This document shows positions 25,831 to 41,522 of a DNA stretch of 64,000 bases, piece by piece. Made by a program: the position numbers and the translations under genes. The stretch comes from Cranoglanis bouderius (lineage: Eukaryota; Chordata; Actinopteri; Siluriformes; Cranoglanididae), in NCBI GenBank assembly GCA_023630585.1, contig CM042536.1, forward strand, positions 24,632,904 through 24,696,903, written 5' to 3'. Within the stretch, counting starts at the first letter, position 1; each line of letters begins with the position of its first letter. Below the pieces are notes generated by a model, which was not told the DNA's origin, ran no database searches, and saw only the letters and a program-made list of their open reading frames with translations.

Positions 25831-28800
25831 CGCACTGCCTCTCACCTCCACAGCAGCTTTGGCTCGCACAAACTCCTCCTCCAGAGAGTGCTGCCTGCCG
25901 AACAGAGAGCTTCCCAGTCTCAGCTTGGGCCGCTGCGCACACAGATGGTCCCACACACACACACACACACACACACACATGCGCACGCGCAAGGTCAGTC
26001 AGCAGTCTCGACCTGTAACGCTATCTGTGTCCTCAGGTACCTTTTGATGAATCTGCGATCTAAAAGTTTGAGGACAAGTCAGGAGTTTTGTAGCTTTGTA
26101 TATTCTTAAAGGAAAAGTAGGGATGTAACTGATCACATTTTTGCTGATGCAGAGGACAAAAAAAAATGTTTTTCTTTTGTTATATTCTTACTTCTAAACT
26201 TGCAGCCAAACTTTTACAATAGATAGAGATAGACAGAGAGAGAAAGAGAGACCAAGACAGGACTATTTCAACATAGAGGCCTTTAATATTTAAATCCATT
26301 ATCATAAAAGTTTCTGACCGCGTGACTTCACAAAGAAGTCTGTTCACAAAGAATTATAAGCAGTCCAATAGGTGAAAAGCTTGTCCGTATAAATTGGCTC
26401 CATTGAGAGTCATTCGAGTGCGTCAGGAAGTCTTTCAAACGGCCGTTATATAGTGCACTATGTTGGAGACCATTCAGAAGTGTGCATTTATTATGTAAGG
26501 GGGAAAAAATTAGAATGAATGCATTAATATAAGCCTGTCGTTTATGTTACAGCTGGAACCGCTGTCAGTTCTAGAAAATTTGTGGTTAATGGCTCATATG
26601 AAAGTAGACACTCAGTTGCAGTTTTTCTTTTTTTTTTTTACCTAGTCTACTAGGTTTAAATGTTATAATTTTTTTGTGGCAGTTGTATACAGTGTTTTAC
26701 TATCAAAAAAGCTGTAGTTGTGCTGTCTGTTTTATCTCTATACCAGTGTTTTGTGGAGAGGTGTGAACTGTTTGGCCAGCAGGGGGCTCACACCCCTCCC
26801 CTTTCCCATCACCCTGCTCACCAGCAGTTAAACAGAGTCACGATACTTTACACACAGAAACCCAACAGTGTCCTGACTAATCTTATAACAGACTTGCGGT
26901 GATAAAATAATTCGTTTGTTCGTACTGATTGAAAATGTCTGATAAGTCGATTTGGAATGGAACGCCAGTGTACTGCTAGAAAGGGTTAGTCAACACCTTC
27001 TGATTCAAGAATTTCACAGTGCAGGGGTGTACGTAATGGATAACCGCCAGTTGGTAGTGAAGAGTGTTGTGAAGGCTTTGCAGTGGTCTACAAAGGAACC
27101 TGTACCTGCGATGTAGGCCCAGGGTCAGACTCCATGCTCATGCTCATCTCCAGCGTGTGTTTGTTTGAGAGGTTGCTTTTGAAGTCAGCAGACCTGAAAT
27201 GAGAAAGAAAAAAAGTGCACCTTGAAGAGATGACATTTAACGGAAGTGTACGTGTTACCATTCACACCAGGAGTACTCAAACAGCTAAAAAAAATTATTT
27301 GCCTATAATTAAAAAAATTGCCTATAGTTATACATAATATATACTTAAATAATAAGAATCAGTGGCGTAATAATGTTTATTTTTCTCGTTGACTAATAAA
27401 ACCTGCACTCTATTAGAATGATGTGAAGTTACATTTCCGAGCTGAAGTCGTACCATAGCAGCTCGCTGGAGGAGTGATGTGAGGTGCACCTCTTCCTCTC
27501 ATACCTCCACTTCCTCCCTCCGTCCCAGGCGCTGTCTGGGTGAAGGCTCACTTCGTCCCATCTGTCCCGGGGTGAGCTGCTCACTACACAGAGAGGAAAA
27601 AGCAGGGTGTTGAAGCTAGGGATTTGCCTTCTGCATAATTTTAGTGCATGGGTATCCACAAGAGTTGAATGAATTTGGTGTTTATTAATTAATAGTAACA
27701 ACTTACACAAGACTTGTATGACAGACGGGTTTTTAAAAATTTGTGTATTTGTTGAAATTTATTAATTTGGTGACATTTATTGAACATTTATGGAAGGAGT
27801 CTCCAGTGCCAGTCAGAGGTAACGCTGTAAATTTTGGTTTTCCTGTGGTGGAAAATCTTTAGGACAGAGAATCTGTGTGTGGTGAGTGGGGTAAACAGAA
27901 AAGGACTACACACCACCCTGTCGCTGATTATTTTCCTGTAACCGCACACCCTGAAGTGTTTTATTCTGTATGTAATCAAGTATCAGTTCCCACTGCAGTT
28001 AAACCTCCCTCCTGTCAGTGGTGACGCAGGTGTTTGTGTGTTTGACAGATGCACAGCAAAAATGCACAGCAAAAGCAGAACGTCAGCTCAGTATTTTATC
28101 CGGTAGCCATCCTGTAACAGTGCACGCTCTGTCATCGGTTTAAATTCATACTTCTTGAAAATTGGAACTGCTACTGACTTTAAAAGGATGGCGTCTGAGG
28201 GCAGAATGTTTGTAAGTGTAAAATGAAAAGTATTACACGGCAGTGGTTAGGTGTGTCATATTTTGGTGTGAAATGGGCTTAATCTGCAAACACGACATAC
28301 ATGATTTGTGTCATTCGAGACATTTTACGGAGTTGTGCTGGATGTTACTGGAAAGGTATTATCTCTGTTTTGTCTCACAGACTTTATATCTAGCCATCCT
28401 GCATGAAAGTAAAAACTTTCCGCTCAAGAGACATTTTTTTCGTCCTGAAGCACACCATCAAAACACTGCCAGGTGAGTCTTTTCTTTTCCATGTTTCCTC
28501 AGATCCTGGAATCGCAGCGTAAACACGAGCTTGTGCTATTCAATGTAAATTATAAAGCAGCACAATGCTTAGCTTAAGGCTGTCTACTCGATAAGACGAT
28601 GAGAATAGAGCTTAAGGCTTGTCTCGGCATAAAAAATGGCTTACAATACAATTTTTCAGCTTGGGTTAAGGAAGTGGAGGCGGTTTCTGAGTGCAATATT
28701 CAGTGTAGTGGAATAAAAAAAACAACCGAGTGGCATTTAGTTTACTGTAACTTAAAGCTATCTTTTGAAAAAGTATGTTTATGAGGGTTTTTCAGTAAAC

Positions 28801-31357
28801 CACTGTGGAATTTATAGATAAATATTCTTAAACTAGAATAAACACACTGAACTTGATACAGTGTGAGAAAACTGAATGAACATTCAACACCACTTTTCTT
28901 CACCGTCATATCAGATTTAATAACCACTGAGTTAAGTGTAAAATACACCATCTCCAAAAGGCGGTCAATTGTACGGAAAACACGTTACCAGGAAAGGACA
29001 AAAATTAATTTCAGGAAAAGCACGGATTAAAATAAGCCCCTAAGGGACCGTTTTAAATGATTCAAAGAAGCGTAAAAGCCCGCAGTAATAATATTCAATT
29101 CAGCAAATGTGGTACTTCATGCAGATTAGAGGAAACACCCTGAATAAATGAATTACAGGTTATTACATCACTGCTTCTGTAGAAGGAATATCTCTTTAAT
29201 AAATATAACTACTCAAACTGATGGCAATGAAACTGCAGCTGTGTTGAAAATTTGAAAGCAGATATGGTGTGAAATATTAAAAATGTCTGATATCAAACCT
29301 GAGTGTTTTATTAAGCAGCCAGAAAAGGTTTCACAGAGTGGTCAGTGTGGGTGTGATTTAATTCCTTGTATTCTAATAAGCATGTTTGATTGACAGCTCT
29401 CTGTAGAATGTGCTACATGTTTATGCAAATATAGCCACGCCCACTTCGAATAAAAAAATCAGCCGAAAACCACATCGAAATGAGAACGGATATTAACCTA
29501 GTATATTAACATATGTAAAAAGTAGATTTACAGTGGTGTGCAAAAGTATTCACCCCCTTAAACCTTTCCACATTTAGTCTCACTCACTTTTATGATTCTT
29601 TTTTTTTTTAATAATGTAAATAAATGTATCAGTTGTACTGTTTTCCCCCGATTTCTACATGTTGTGTAGATGTTGTGTTCAACCGATGTTGTGTAGATTC
29701 ATGATATATAATCCCAGTCAAGTCCATTTCAGTTCATGGGGGGGGGGGGGGGGGTTGGGCAGAATAAAGTTTTTCAGCCTTGCTATATGTTTTTTTCTAA
29801 AATAAAACTTCACTCTTGTGTACATTCCAAAAAAAAAGCGAATGTTTTCGTCGCAATTTTCATTCACTTCACAGACAGCAGATGTAAAAAAAAATTACAA
29901 ACTGCTCCATTAAACTTAACAACATACTTGAAAAACGTAAAAGTTATAAAGTTGTCGACTCCAATAAAGGTAGATTCCAATAAAATATTCCAAATTTACT
30001 GGAACTCACCTGAGTCTAACGAGGCTCTCTCGGGGTTCAGGTGTCCAGGAGAGAGCTGCTCGGTCTCCACCTGGATCAGCTCCGTCTCATCTGTCTTCTT
30101 CTGGCGGAGGCTGTTCTTGGAAGAGGCGCGAGGGCTGCGGCGCTCCCAGCTCCACCTCCTCTCACACGGCTCGCTCAGGTCCACCAGGTCCAGCGCTGTC
30201 GAGATGACTGTGAGACCGAAATGCCGCTTTTACCAATGTTACCAAACGTTGTCAGTCAGCTAACAAGTAATGGAAGTGTACAGCCTCCAGTTTAACACGG
30301 TGCAAACTGCATATCTGATACCTCACACACTCTCGTCGCCTTAAACGGCTTTTCTGGAGTTGTTCATTGTCTCCAACAGAGTTGCTGATGTGGTTTTTGA
30401 AAGTCTTTCATGATACTGTTATCTATTAAGATAGACAAAAGGACTTCACAGAGCTAAAAACAGCTGCAGCTCCATTGTAAAGCTTTATTTTTCAGCACAC
30501 AGTTCGGTGTCACTCCACACCAGCATCACACTCAGGAAGCAGGCGTGGTCTAAAGTCCGAACGTGGAATTGCACATTAAAAGTGTAACTCTCAATCTGCA
30601 ACTATCAGTACTGGCATGTGTTAAGTGCTCCAACTATTTGTATCTGTATCTGTATTGGGATTTAAACCTGAAGTGGGCATGGCCTGAACCAAAAGGGTTT
30701 TTTACTTCTTTCCTCTTTTGATATTTGTTTGTACATATATTCCTACATTGTCTAACAAATTAAACTGGCTCTATTTCCATCTGAATATATCTGATTGGTC
30801 GCTCACATGAAAGAAAGAACCTCCTGCTCATGTGACTTTCTAAAAAAAAAAAAAAAGCGCACCTACTATTCAAAATAGATCTAAAGGTCTAAAATAACCT
30901 TTTAATTTTGCAATTATAACTCATTCTTATTTTGAATTTTTTTTTTTTTAAATCGCACTTTGGAACTTTTCTCGTCCTTAAAATGTCATTGCATGAGACA
31001 ACAGGAAGGTAAGAGAAGTAATTAAACATTTTCTGTAACATGAACAGCCTTCAGATGCAAAACAAAAACCCCATCTTGCTGTGAGCACAATGTAATCTGA
31101 CACATCAGTTACTGTATTTCTGAGGATTTTGGAAAAAATCTGGTGAGGGCAGAGTGACTAAGAGTATAGGATGAGTTGACAAAAAGGGAAAGTAGAAACA
31201 GATGACGGATAGAGAGAGGGAGAACAGATGAGCGAGCAGGAACCTGCTGTGTTAGAGGTGACCGGTCGTGTGGCTCCATCGCTCTTGCTCTCGCTCTGGA
31301 AGTCGTCGATGGAAGGGCTCAGCAACGGTCGGCTCTCTTGGTGCTCGCTACCCAGCT

Positions 31358-31413
<56 letters not shown>

Positions 31414-34400
31414 GAGCTGATGCTGTCATACTGCTATGTTATACATCACATCCTCAATCACAGTCATTAATCTTAATATTCTTGTAATGAAATGTAAAAG
31501 ACATTTTTGGCATACAGAAAAGAATCCATGCCAGTTTCTAACATGGATGTTTCCATGGAGTTTCCTTTGGCTGTCTGCCGTAATCAATAGTGTTAATAAC
31601 ATTGGCGGATTTCAACATTTATTCAAACAGCAGCTGTGAAATCTAGATAAACAAGCTGTTATTTATACATGCTGACCCAATATTAGCTCTGACACATGGA
31701 TATCTCTGTCAACACCATCGTTACTGATAAAACTGAATCTCATTAAACACCAAACGCTGTGAACCACTTTGAAGTGTTGAACACTGATTCACACTAGGCT
31801 GTTACATTCTATAGTAATATTATAGAGTTTTTACTGTATTACTGTAAAACTTTACAGAGTTTTCTGGCTTAAAACTGATGTTTAATGTTATTTGTCATGT
31901 TATTTAGTACGTCCTCGCACTACATATCATCTGTCATCTTGAAAATTAAAATTTTTTTTTTTTTTTGAAGAATCTGAAAATCCTGTGTGCAATGTGATAA
32001 AGTTGTTCAATATCGCAATGACGTAATAAGTTACCTCCAAAAAGAAAAAATATATTTTCCAAGTGTGTTACTCCTGTCACACAGCAACAATGTGTGACGA
32101 ACAACTAAAATTTTTTTATTAAGGCAAAAAAAAGTCATACTTTGTATCTGTTATTTTTTAGTGACATTTAATGAAACAGGTTATCGAATACCTTAGAGCC
32201 GCTTTAAACAGTCATCCTGAAGACTTTGTGTTAGCTCTGACTGTTATAAAGCACTGACACTGGAGACTCCTTACAAAACTATATCCATATCAACCATCCA
32301 CGTTTTTTTTAACCATTTAATCCATGAAGTGTCCGCCCTATGAATGAGCTGTTACTATAGAAATGATAACATATTAGAAAGAGTGCATTTATAAATTTTC
32401 TCTATTAAAGAATGCCCTTTCATTTCACTTTTTCTCTGTTTATTGTTACAATTAACGTTTGAACATCCACGAAACGTTATTTCCACGTTATAAACATTCC
32501 CTCGCCGGCTTCTCAAAGACCTGCGTCCTGACTGCGACTTTTCCGTCTTGAAAAACGTACCATCACGTAGAGAGAAATGCAGATCCAGTCATCAGGAGGA
32601 AGTTTAGAAATGATATGTAAGTGTATTATGTATTAATCATAGTGAAAAGCATATAGAAACAAGCCTGTTTAATAATGCGTATGTTGCTTTAAATCAGGAG
32701 CTGCTTTAGCTCTATAAGCTGTATCGATTCATTCCATCCCTCATCCTCATCCTTTGGATATCTGCCAGCAAAAATTTATGTGGACTATCCAGAGCGATAA
32801 AAAATTCAGGATAAAGATGGCCTTCACACGCGCTGCCACTGACGCCTCGCTCTATAACTCACATAAATAGATAATTAACTCACACGTACTGACAGAACGC
32901 TCTTTTCTGCCAGCTCTGGAGTGTTTTTCTAACTCCAGCATCACAGAAGGAGGGCAGGAGGCGTGGTCTAATATCTGAACATGGAAGTGTACATTAGAAG
33001 GGAGGCTGTTAAGAGCAGGGGGTTAAACTTTTGAACAGGATGATCGGTGTAAAAGATCTTTTTTTTTTTTTATTTACCACTGACCTTCAGAAGCTACATG
33101 AGATATTTATATGTTTCCCAGAAAATAAAATAATAACATTTGTATAAATTCAGTTATGATTGTGTCTTGTGGACTATATGTATACATCTGTTATGTGAAA
33201 TAGCTTATACAGGATGGTACTATATTAAAAACAAAATGCAATTTTTATGATCCTTCTTTTTTTTTTTTTTTTTTTTTTTAATTATTAACATTTTGCAGAG
33301 TCTGCAAGGCGTATGTAAACTTATGACCTCAACTGTATTTGCTTGTATATATTTGCCTACAAATTAAACTGGCTCAATTTCCATTTGAATATATCTGATT
33401 GCTCGCTCACATGATAGTAATAACCTCCTGCTCACATGACTTTCTAAAATAATTAAATAAAATAGCGCACCTACAATTCGTATCTGTGTTTGTATCTGTT
33501 TAGAACACATCTTTTCAAGCTGGATAATGTAAAGGTAAAAAAAAATTTTTTTTTGGCCCGATATAGTTTCTTCCATATTCTTCTACAGTTTCTGAAATAA
33601 ATAAATAAATAGATGGCCTTCACACAGACTGCCACTGACACCTCACTCTATAACTCACATAAACAGATAAGTAACTCACACATACTGACAGACATTCACA
33701 CTCTTTTATGCCATGTCTGGAGTGATTTTCTAAGAGTTTCATGTCTATCCATAAACGATATACTATTTTTCCGTGTCCATTAGTCATGTTCTCAGACGTT
33801 ATGTACATCGTGTGACCTATTATGAGTTCAGACCATTCAAAGACACAAAATATAGAGCTCATAATTCATGTCCTGACCCTCTGACACAAACCAGATGGGA
33901 CAAAACCCCATACCATCCATATAGGCTTGGCTGACACTTTCACTTTTTCAAAGTCACTTAGGTTGAAGGTGAAGCATCTACACAGCAATGCTTAAAGGAT
34001 GAACTACTACAATATGTCAAAAAATATATAAAGTCATTGTGTTACCAGTTATAACAGTAAGCTGTGGCTTTTTTTTTCCAATTCCAAACCTCCACAATCC
34101 ATGGACTTTAGAAAACAATCGAAACACACAAACATGGATGAACTCCACAGCCATCACGAATTCTTGGAGGCGGGGCGTCGTGGATGAGAGGTGGGGTCAA
34201 GAAGAAAAGAAACAAATCTAAAAAGTTTTTTTAGAGCCCAAATTCTACCCTCTGCACCTTTAAATAGCTGCTTATGGCAAACACTTTTATCCAGTTCACT
34301 GCTGAGCTATTGATGCTAATATTATAGATAGTAATACAATGAAAATATGCATTCAACAAATGCTGCTATAGCACTGATCTTGTGAGTTGAGCTAATGAAA

Positions 34401-37400
34401 GACACCCAAGTGAACAAAGGCTTTGGCAGTATTCGCGCAAGCTAATCTAATGTCCTGTCGGCGGGTGTGTGTGTTCAGCCCACCTTGGTTGTGACGGTGA
34501 GGAGGGGGTTTCCATCTGAGGAGGCCTTACGTGGGAACTCCTTCAGCATCATGGCAACCACCCTCGAGTCTTTCCCCTACAACAGTGAGATCAACAGTGA
34601 ACCGGGTCAGTGTGCCACCAAATTAGCATGGGCTCGAGTAGGCATGTGTTGATCATTGATTATACTATTCAACACGCATGATATTATTATCGTGGACACT
34701 TTGCAGTGTTCCAGACTCCCTGACCTCGTAGGCAACATGTTTTTGGGCAGCGTTTGTGATCCGGAAGTGAACGATTTCTAATTCAATAGCATTAGGACAG
34801 CTAAGATTGAAGATTGAAAGCACATGCTCGATTCAACAGCAGCAATCACTAAATTAAGCCAGCAAACGTAACAGACAGACAGTGTATACGACGCGGTAGC
34901 TAGTATTAGCTAGCCAGCTAGATTTATTGGTTTATATATGCTTCGATACAAGAACTAATTACAGTTATATAGATAAATAAATGAATATTTTCTAATTTAC
35001 GTCAGCATGCAACTGCGTAGACAGTTAAAAGATATGAACTGGGTGCTCGTGCTTTTTAACACCATGATTCTCAAAGCGAGCTCTGGGGACCCCTAGTGGT
35101 CCAGAATATATATCCATCAACATTCTTTGGGTTATTACTTAGTGTAGTTAGCATAGCTTTAAGCCTTATTGACTGGTCACTTGAAATACAAGGAGTTCAT
35201 GTAAAACTCAGTAAAAGTATAAATAATGTTAACCTGAATCCAAGAAGCGCTGTTAGTATGATCTCAAATCTACATCTGAATCAGTGTAAAATTCTGGAAT
35301 AAAAATCTCTACTGGGTCTAAATAAACTAATACGGTACATATTTGCCATGTTGTTCTAAAAAGTTTGTAAATCTGTGATAAAATGTTCCTTAATTATCGT
35401 GTCACGAACAGTTAATAACAACACATGCCTAGTCTGGAAAAAAAAAAGAAAAGAAAAAGACCATTTGCCACAACACAAAGTGTTTGCCCTCAGGTTTTTT
35501 AAATGCCTGTCAATCAAAAAGTATACAATTCAACAGAAAAAACAAAAATTCATACATCACCGCCTCCCACAGCCGCAGTAACCGCTGTACCATGATGAAA
35601 CATGACGCACTTCTGACTCAGTGCATTAACTAAAGCCGCCGGCGTATCAAAGCCGTTCACAGGAGAAACATCAATTATGGCATTAAAAGATTTCAGCCTG
35701 GCTCTGGCTCTGTTCCATTCAGGGTCACGTCGTGTGGACACTGTCCATCGCCATAGTGCCTTTAACGGGGCTTTTAACAGTCCCTGATCCCCTCAGACAC
35801 GGCTAAGCACTTTAGGAGGGACTAGCGGAACATGGCAGTGCAGGACCAGAAGCTATTTGGCGGCCTTGTTTAATATGTTTGTGCCTCACAGACTTCAGTC
35901 CCATGGAACATTCCAGTTTAATCTCCTTTTGGCTTTGGGGAAATTGTTTTATCTTTATTTTATGAAAAATGCAGCAAGAAGCTTAAATGAATACAGGAAG
36001 AAAAAGTGGCACCCATGTTTTGAGGGGACTCTCACCTCTATTCTGTAAAAAAAAAAAAAAAAAAAAAAAAAGGAATAAAAATAAGATATTCCATGTTTTA
36101 CCATACATTACCACATTAAAATATAGAATAATACAATGGATATAAAAAGTCCACACACTGCTGTTAAAATGGCAGGTTTTTGTGAAGACACCTGAAGGTT
36201 TTGCACTAAAATTGACTGGTATTTGTAGCTATTCAAAATTCACACAGTTCTGGCTGAAGAAAAGCAGTCCTAAAGCATGATACTGCCACCATCATGCTTC
36301 ACCATGTATGGTGCTTATTTTGGTGGTGTGCTTTTTTTTCCACTTAACATACCTTTTGGAATTGGTCTCATCAGACCATAACACATTTTGCCACATGGTT
36401 TGGGGTGATTTAGTTGAGCTCAGATGTTTTTTGTGAGAAACGGCTTCCATCTAGCCACCCTACCCCACAGTCAAGACATGTAAAGAATGCAGAAAGTAAT
36501 CAGTACTTGTCAGATGTTCCTGCAGCTCCTTTAATGTTGCTGTAGGTCTCTTGGCAGCCTCCCTGGTAAGTTTTTGTCCTGTCCTTTTATTAATTCTGGA
36601 GGGACATCCTGTTCTTGGTGATGTCACTGTGGTGCTCCATTTTCTCCACTTGTTGGTGATGGCCATTACAGTGTTCCATGGTACATCTAATGTTATGGAA
36701 ATTCTCCTGATTGAATCTTTTGAGAATGAGACCCTGTACAGGCTTTATAAGATCCTACGGAAACAGCTGGTCTTTGGGGTTAATCAGAATAATTTCATTG
36801 ATGACAGCTGTATGATAATTACTTTTGAACATGAGACTGAATGTGATTTGTTCATTCTAAACACAGCCACATCCCCAATTATAAAAGAGTGTGCAGACTT
36901 ATGCAACCAGGCTATTGTAACTTTTTCTTTCCTATTTTTACCCTAAAATGTTTCTGATTGTTTTTCACTTAATTTTTATACATTGTAATTTCACACTGAA
37001 GGTGGAAAAAGGTTCTGACATGATTGATCACAAGATTGATCACATGTCACAAGATCTTGCCATTTCAACAGGTTTGTGTAGACTCTTTATATCCACTGTA
37101 ACTAATGACTACACTTCTTCTCAGCCGCTAAATTTATTATTTTTTCTGTCAGCGTAGCCGCTAGTCACCTAGCAAGAACTCACTATTTAGCTTCATGTTT
37201 AACAAACTAATTTGTATGCTAATAATAAAAAAATCATTCGAACGTCAAACCCACCTACTTAACCTTTAAAGACCTAATTTTAAAAAAAGAACCAATCTCA
37301 CCTAATGCACCTTTAAATGTCATTATTAAGTATTTAATGGCCTTTATGTCACTGTTCATATTGTACGTTATTACTTTTATTTATTTATTTATTTTTATTT

Positions 37401-40400
37401 TTTTATGTTCAACCTCTGCCTGTTTTTGAGCATGAGTTTTTTTGCTCTCATCAGCCTCGTGACAAACAGACTCCGCTGACTTTCTTTTGCCCTGTGGTCC
37501 CATTTATATCGCAGACACATCCATATTTAACGAAGTCTCTTGGCAGCAGCACATTGCACCATGTGATCTTTATATTCTCATCCTTGTTTCAGTGGATAAC
37601 CTCACCTGGACACCAGGATACCTGGATAAGAGCTGCTGCTGCAATCATAAAGTCTGTTCTGCGCTCATCCAAAGATTCTGTTCACACTGAACATCCTTTT
37701 AACACACTTTGTACTGTTTGTCTTTCCTTTTACAATGATGTGCTCCCTTTTAGCTCTGGTTCCTCTTAAGAGTTCTTCTTCATGTCATCTGAGTGAGTTT
37801 TTCCTCATACTTTTCTCCTTTAACAGCTTGTATTTTTATTGTTCTTGACTTCTATTGTTCGGAAGCATTCATTTTCGGTGAAGCCGTCTTCTGACACTGT
37901 CATCTTAAGAGTTCAGACTGTCTGGATGCTTTAAAACTGAAACAGACATCAAAGCAGATCCAGCCAGGCCACGTGCAAATGTCCCAAACTTCAAATAAAA
38001 AGACGAGGATACAAAGGTTATTCATGTTCCACGCTGTTTGTTTGAATTCTCACCCCGTGCTCCTGTCCTACTCTGTGTTTGACGATTCGTCCGTTTAACT
38101 GCGTGCACTGCAAACAAACACGGCCATTTCGAATCCTCGAGATTCCTCCACGGAGCACCCTTCACGTCTGACCTTTTCTTCACACCCAGAAAGCTTTGCT
38201 CCAAAGTGTTTCAGCATCTTTGCGGTCTCAACAGAACTAAAAATAAAGCTGATGGATGCAGTGAACACAGCCAGTACTCCGCAGCACAAGCTGAGAAATG
38301 TAATGATGTTCTGGCCGCATTGGAGAAGATCAAGCAGAAATAAATGTGCAGTCCTAAAACGAAATAAGTAGGGTAAACCTGTAGAAAATAATCTGTTGAG
38401 ATTAGATTACTTGCTAGTTGAATCAGACAATATGGGTAATGTGGACTTATTTATGGCTAAATTTTTACAGGTCAAAACATAGTGATTTCCCCACTACAAG
38501 TCGAATTGTAACTGGATCACTTAACAGCTAAAATCATTACTTTGTCTGTATTAGGATGATTTATCCAGGTGAAGTATTAAATTAAACCGACAATTCATCT
38601 AAACAGTAACCGCACCTTTTGATTAACCAAATCGTATCACATACTCAGAGCCAACAAACTCCATACGATCTTTTTTGTCAAATGCAGACCCAACAAAGTC
38701 TTGATGAAACCCCGATGGAAACTTTACTTAAGGGGAATGAGCTCCAATCAAGCAGCCGTTTTTGCTAGCATCAGTTAGCATGTTCATTCAGATATCCCAC
38801 ACAACACCCTGTGATCTGCTTTACAAAGACAAATACAGCCCATACTATTTATTTCCAAGTGTGAAAACCGCTGGTCCCTTGTGTGTCTGTGTTTATTTGT
38901 GTGAAAATAGGCCGTTGCTACCACTGAGAGGAAGTGCTAGCGCAAACAGCGTGTGGACTGCTAACATCAGCAATGAATCCTCATCACCTGAAGTTCAACA
39001 CCTGCACTTACTCAGCTCTGAAGGGACTGTGGACCCATAAAGCACTCAGTGGCAGGAGAATAATAAGAGTACTTCACAATATTGCCTGGCTTCACCATGT
39101 GCTGAATTAAAAAAAGATGCTAATGTTTTTTTCCCCCATGTCACTTTCTTCACACTTTAGTTTTTTGTAATTATCTTAGTCTTAAATTTAAAAATCCAGC
39201 TGGCAGGAATTAACTTTCTCTCTTTTTTTGTTGCTTTGTAATTGAGCAATCACTATGTAAGGATTTAAACACTAGAGAGTGTCGTTATAGTAAAGTAATC
39301 AACAGTGGGGTGTTGTGATGAAGCGGGGGTTATTGTTACCAATCCAAAGTTGATTATTGTCCATTTACAGCACTTCCTGAAATGTTTTATTCCTCTTCTA
39401 CCACAGGACCACACTCCTGTGATTATTGTACATTACTGTAAATTATGGCTTGTTTTATTCTTTTTATTCAATCAAGTATAATTGCAGCGCTGCTGCACAT
39501 CTGGGGTTAGGGTTCGAATCCCACCTCTGCCCTGTGTGTGAGGTTTGCATGTTCTCCCCGTGCTTCGGGGGTTTCCTCCAAGTACTCCAGTACTCCAGTC
39601 CAAAGACATTTATTGTAGGCTGATTGGCCAAATTATCTGTAGCGTGTGAATGGGTGTGTGAGTGTGTGTGTGTGTGTTTGTGTGTGATTGTGCCCTGCAA
39701 TGTTTTGGCATCCCGTCCAGGGTGTCCCCCACCTTGTGCCCTGAGTTCACTGGGATAGGCTGCAGGCTTCCCCACAACCCTGTGTAGAATACGTGGTATG
39801 GAAAATGGATGGATGGATGTCTTGTTGGACAGCATTTGAACTAGTTCCTAGAATCTACAACCTAAAAGGTTTTTTCTGGGAAAGTTCTCTGAATCGAAAA
39901 GTCTCTGTTTCATAGTTTGATGGAAAAAAAACCCAATGCTTTAGGGTTCTAGATTTCATCTTTTCTTAAATAGTGTACTCTCATTTTAATTCCCATTACT
40001 GCAATAATAATTTAAAGTACAATTTAAACAAACGTAACATGGCGACAGAGTTGTGCACGGGATATTTTTTTAAATTTAAATAAATCCTATCCACTACCAC
40101 AGTTATACCCACCTACGATGGTTTCTAATGAACTTAGTTGGTTCTATTTCCAAAAAAAGAAACAAATAAGTAATTTAAAGCACAGCGACCCTGTTACTGA
40201 AGCTTATACGATAGCTACCAACTGGTGAGGGTGTGGCCTAGCACTTGCTTCCTATCATACACATGAAGCCAACTGCTCGTGCTATCTCGGGTTGCGTCAC
40301 AGTGCAGCGTAACACACTCACAGGAAAGCGCTATCTGCCCTCTTCCACATACATGATCTCATAGATGCACACGACTGTGATTCGCTGTGATTAACAACCC

Positions 40401-41472
40401 CTGAAAAACAAAAACACGCCTTTTTACTGTAATATACCAACCAGTGCAGATTTTGTTTCTGTGAAATGACATTGAGAAACATCATCACGAAAGATGATAC
40501 AAAACAAAACGAACAGCTAAGTACTTTGTTTAAAGTAATGAATTTTATAAGTGTTATTGGAAATGTGTTTCTCCCTTTGTGCAATTTTTTTTCTGAGAAT
40601 TTTTGGTACTCTGTACCCCACAAGCAAGAACAGTAGCAGTCACAAGAGACAAACAGGCCATGACATTAGTGATGTGCTGGTTGCTGGTGTGAACACAAAT
40701 CCAGAAGCGGCATTCATTTTTTTTACCCTTAAGGTCAGCGCTGCCTCCTCGGAATCACATTCGCGGCTAATTAGCATGAATCGTGCGTTCAGGAATGCCA
40801 ATTTATTCACAACATATTCAAATACAGGCATCCTGCATTTTTCCTCTGGGAATTTTAACAGTAGCGGCAAACGTTTTAGAAATGATAGGCGTTCATGGAA
40901 TTAAAGCATGAGATAATGTTATGTAAAAGCCTGGAAGTTTTAAAAAAAAAATGATGGAAAGGCAATGCAAACAAATTAGCGTGATCTGCATCTGTGCTCT
41001 GGCCTCATTCACTGATAATCCTCGCTGTTCTACGCTCAGATCACAGGCCGTATATCCCAGCCAGGCATCTGCTCTGACTGTCAGTGCTACCTGATCTGGT
41101 TTGGGAGGAAATGTGGCACGACATCTGCAACCGCACCTATAAATCTAGTTGATTTCCCAGATTAGCTGTTAACCTGAAAACTGGCCTGCCTTAGCCTTCA
41201 TTCAAGCCTTTCATTCAAGCAGTGTATGTGTGCGTCCCTCATATTCCGCATGACTGACACAGAAAAAGACCCACCGTCCGGCCACAGATAAGGGCCGTCT
41301 TGTGATTCCTGCAAGGCCAACACAATCCAAATTCATTTTCAGCAGCACTGTGGTGTCATTCAGACACGGATCAATATTTTGTGCCACATTGTACTAGTCA
41401 TGAAGCCCAAGTCCAAGTACGACTTATAAATGCTATCATATTATAAGTGTATTTTATTAAATGTGAGCAATA

Positions 41473-41522
<50 letters not shown>

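Noticed and set aside
20837..26109. Frames made of Cys-Val or Thr-His repeats
   Set aside because: Translations of (GT)n/(AC)n microsatellites.
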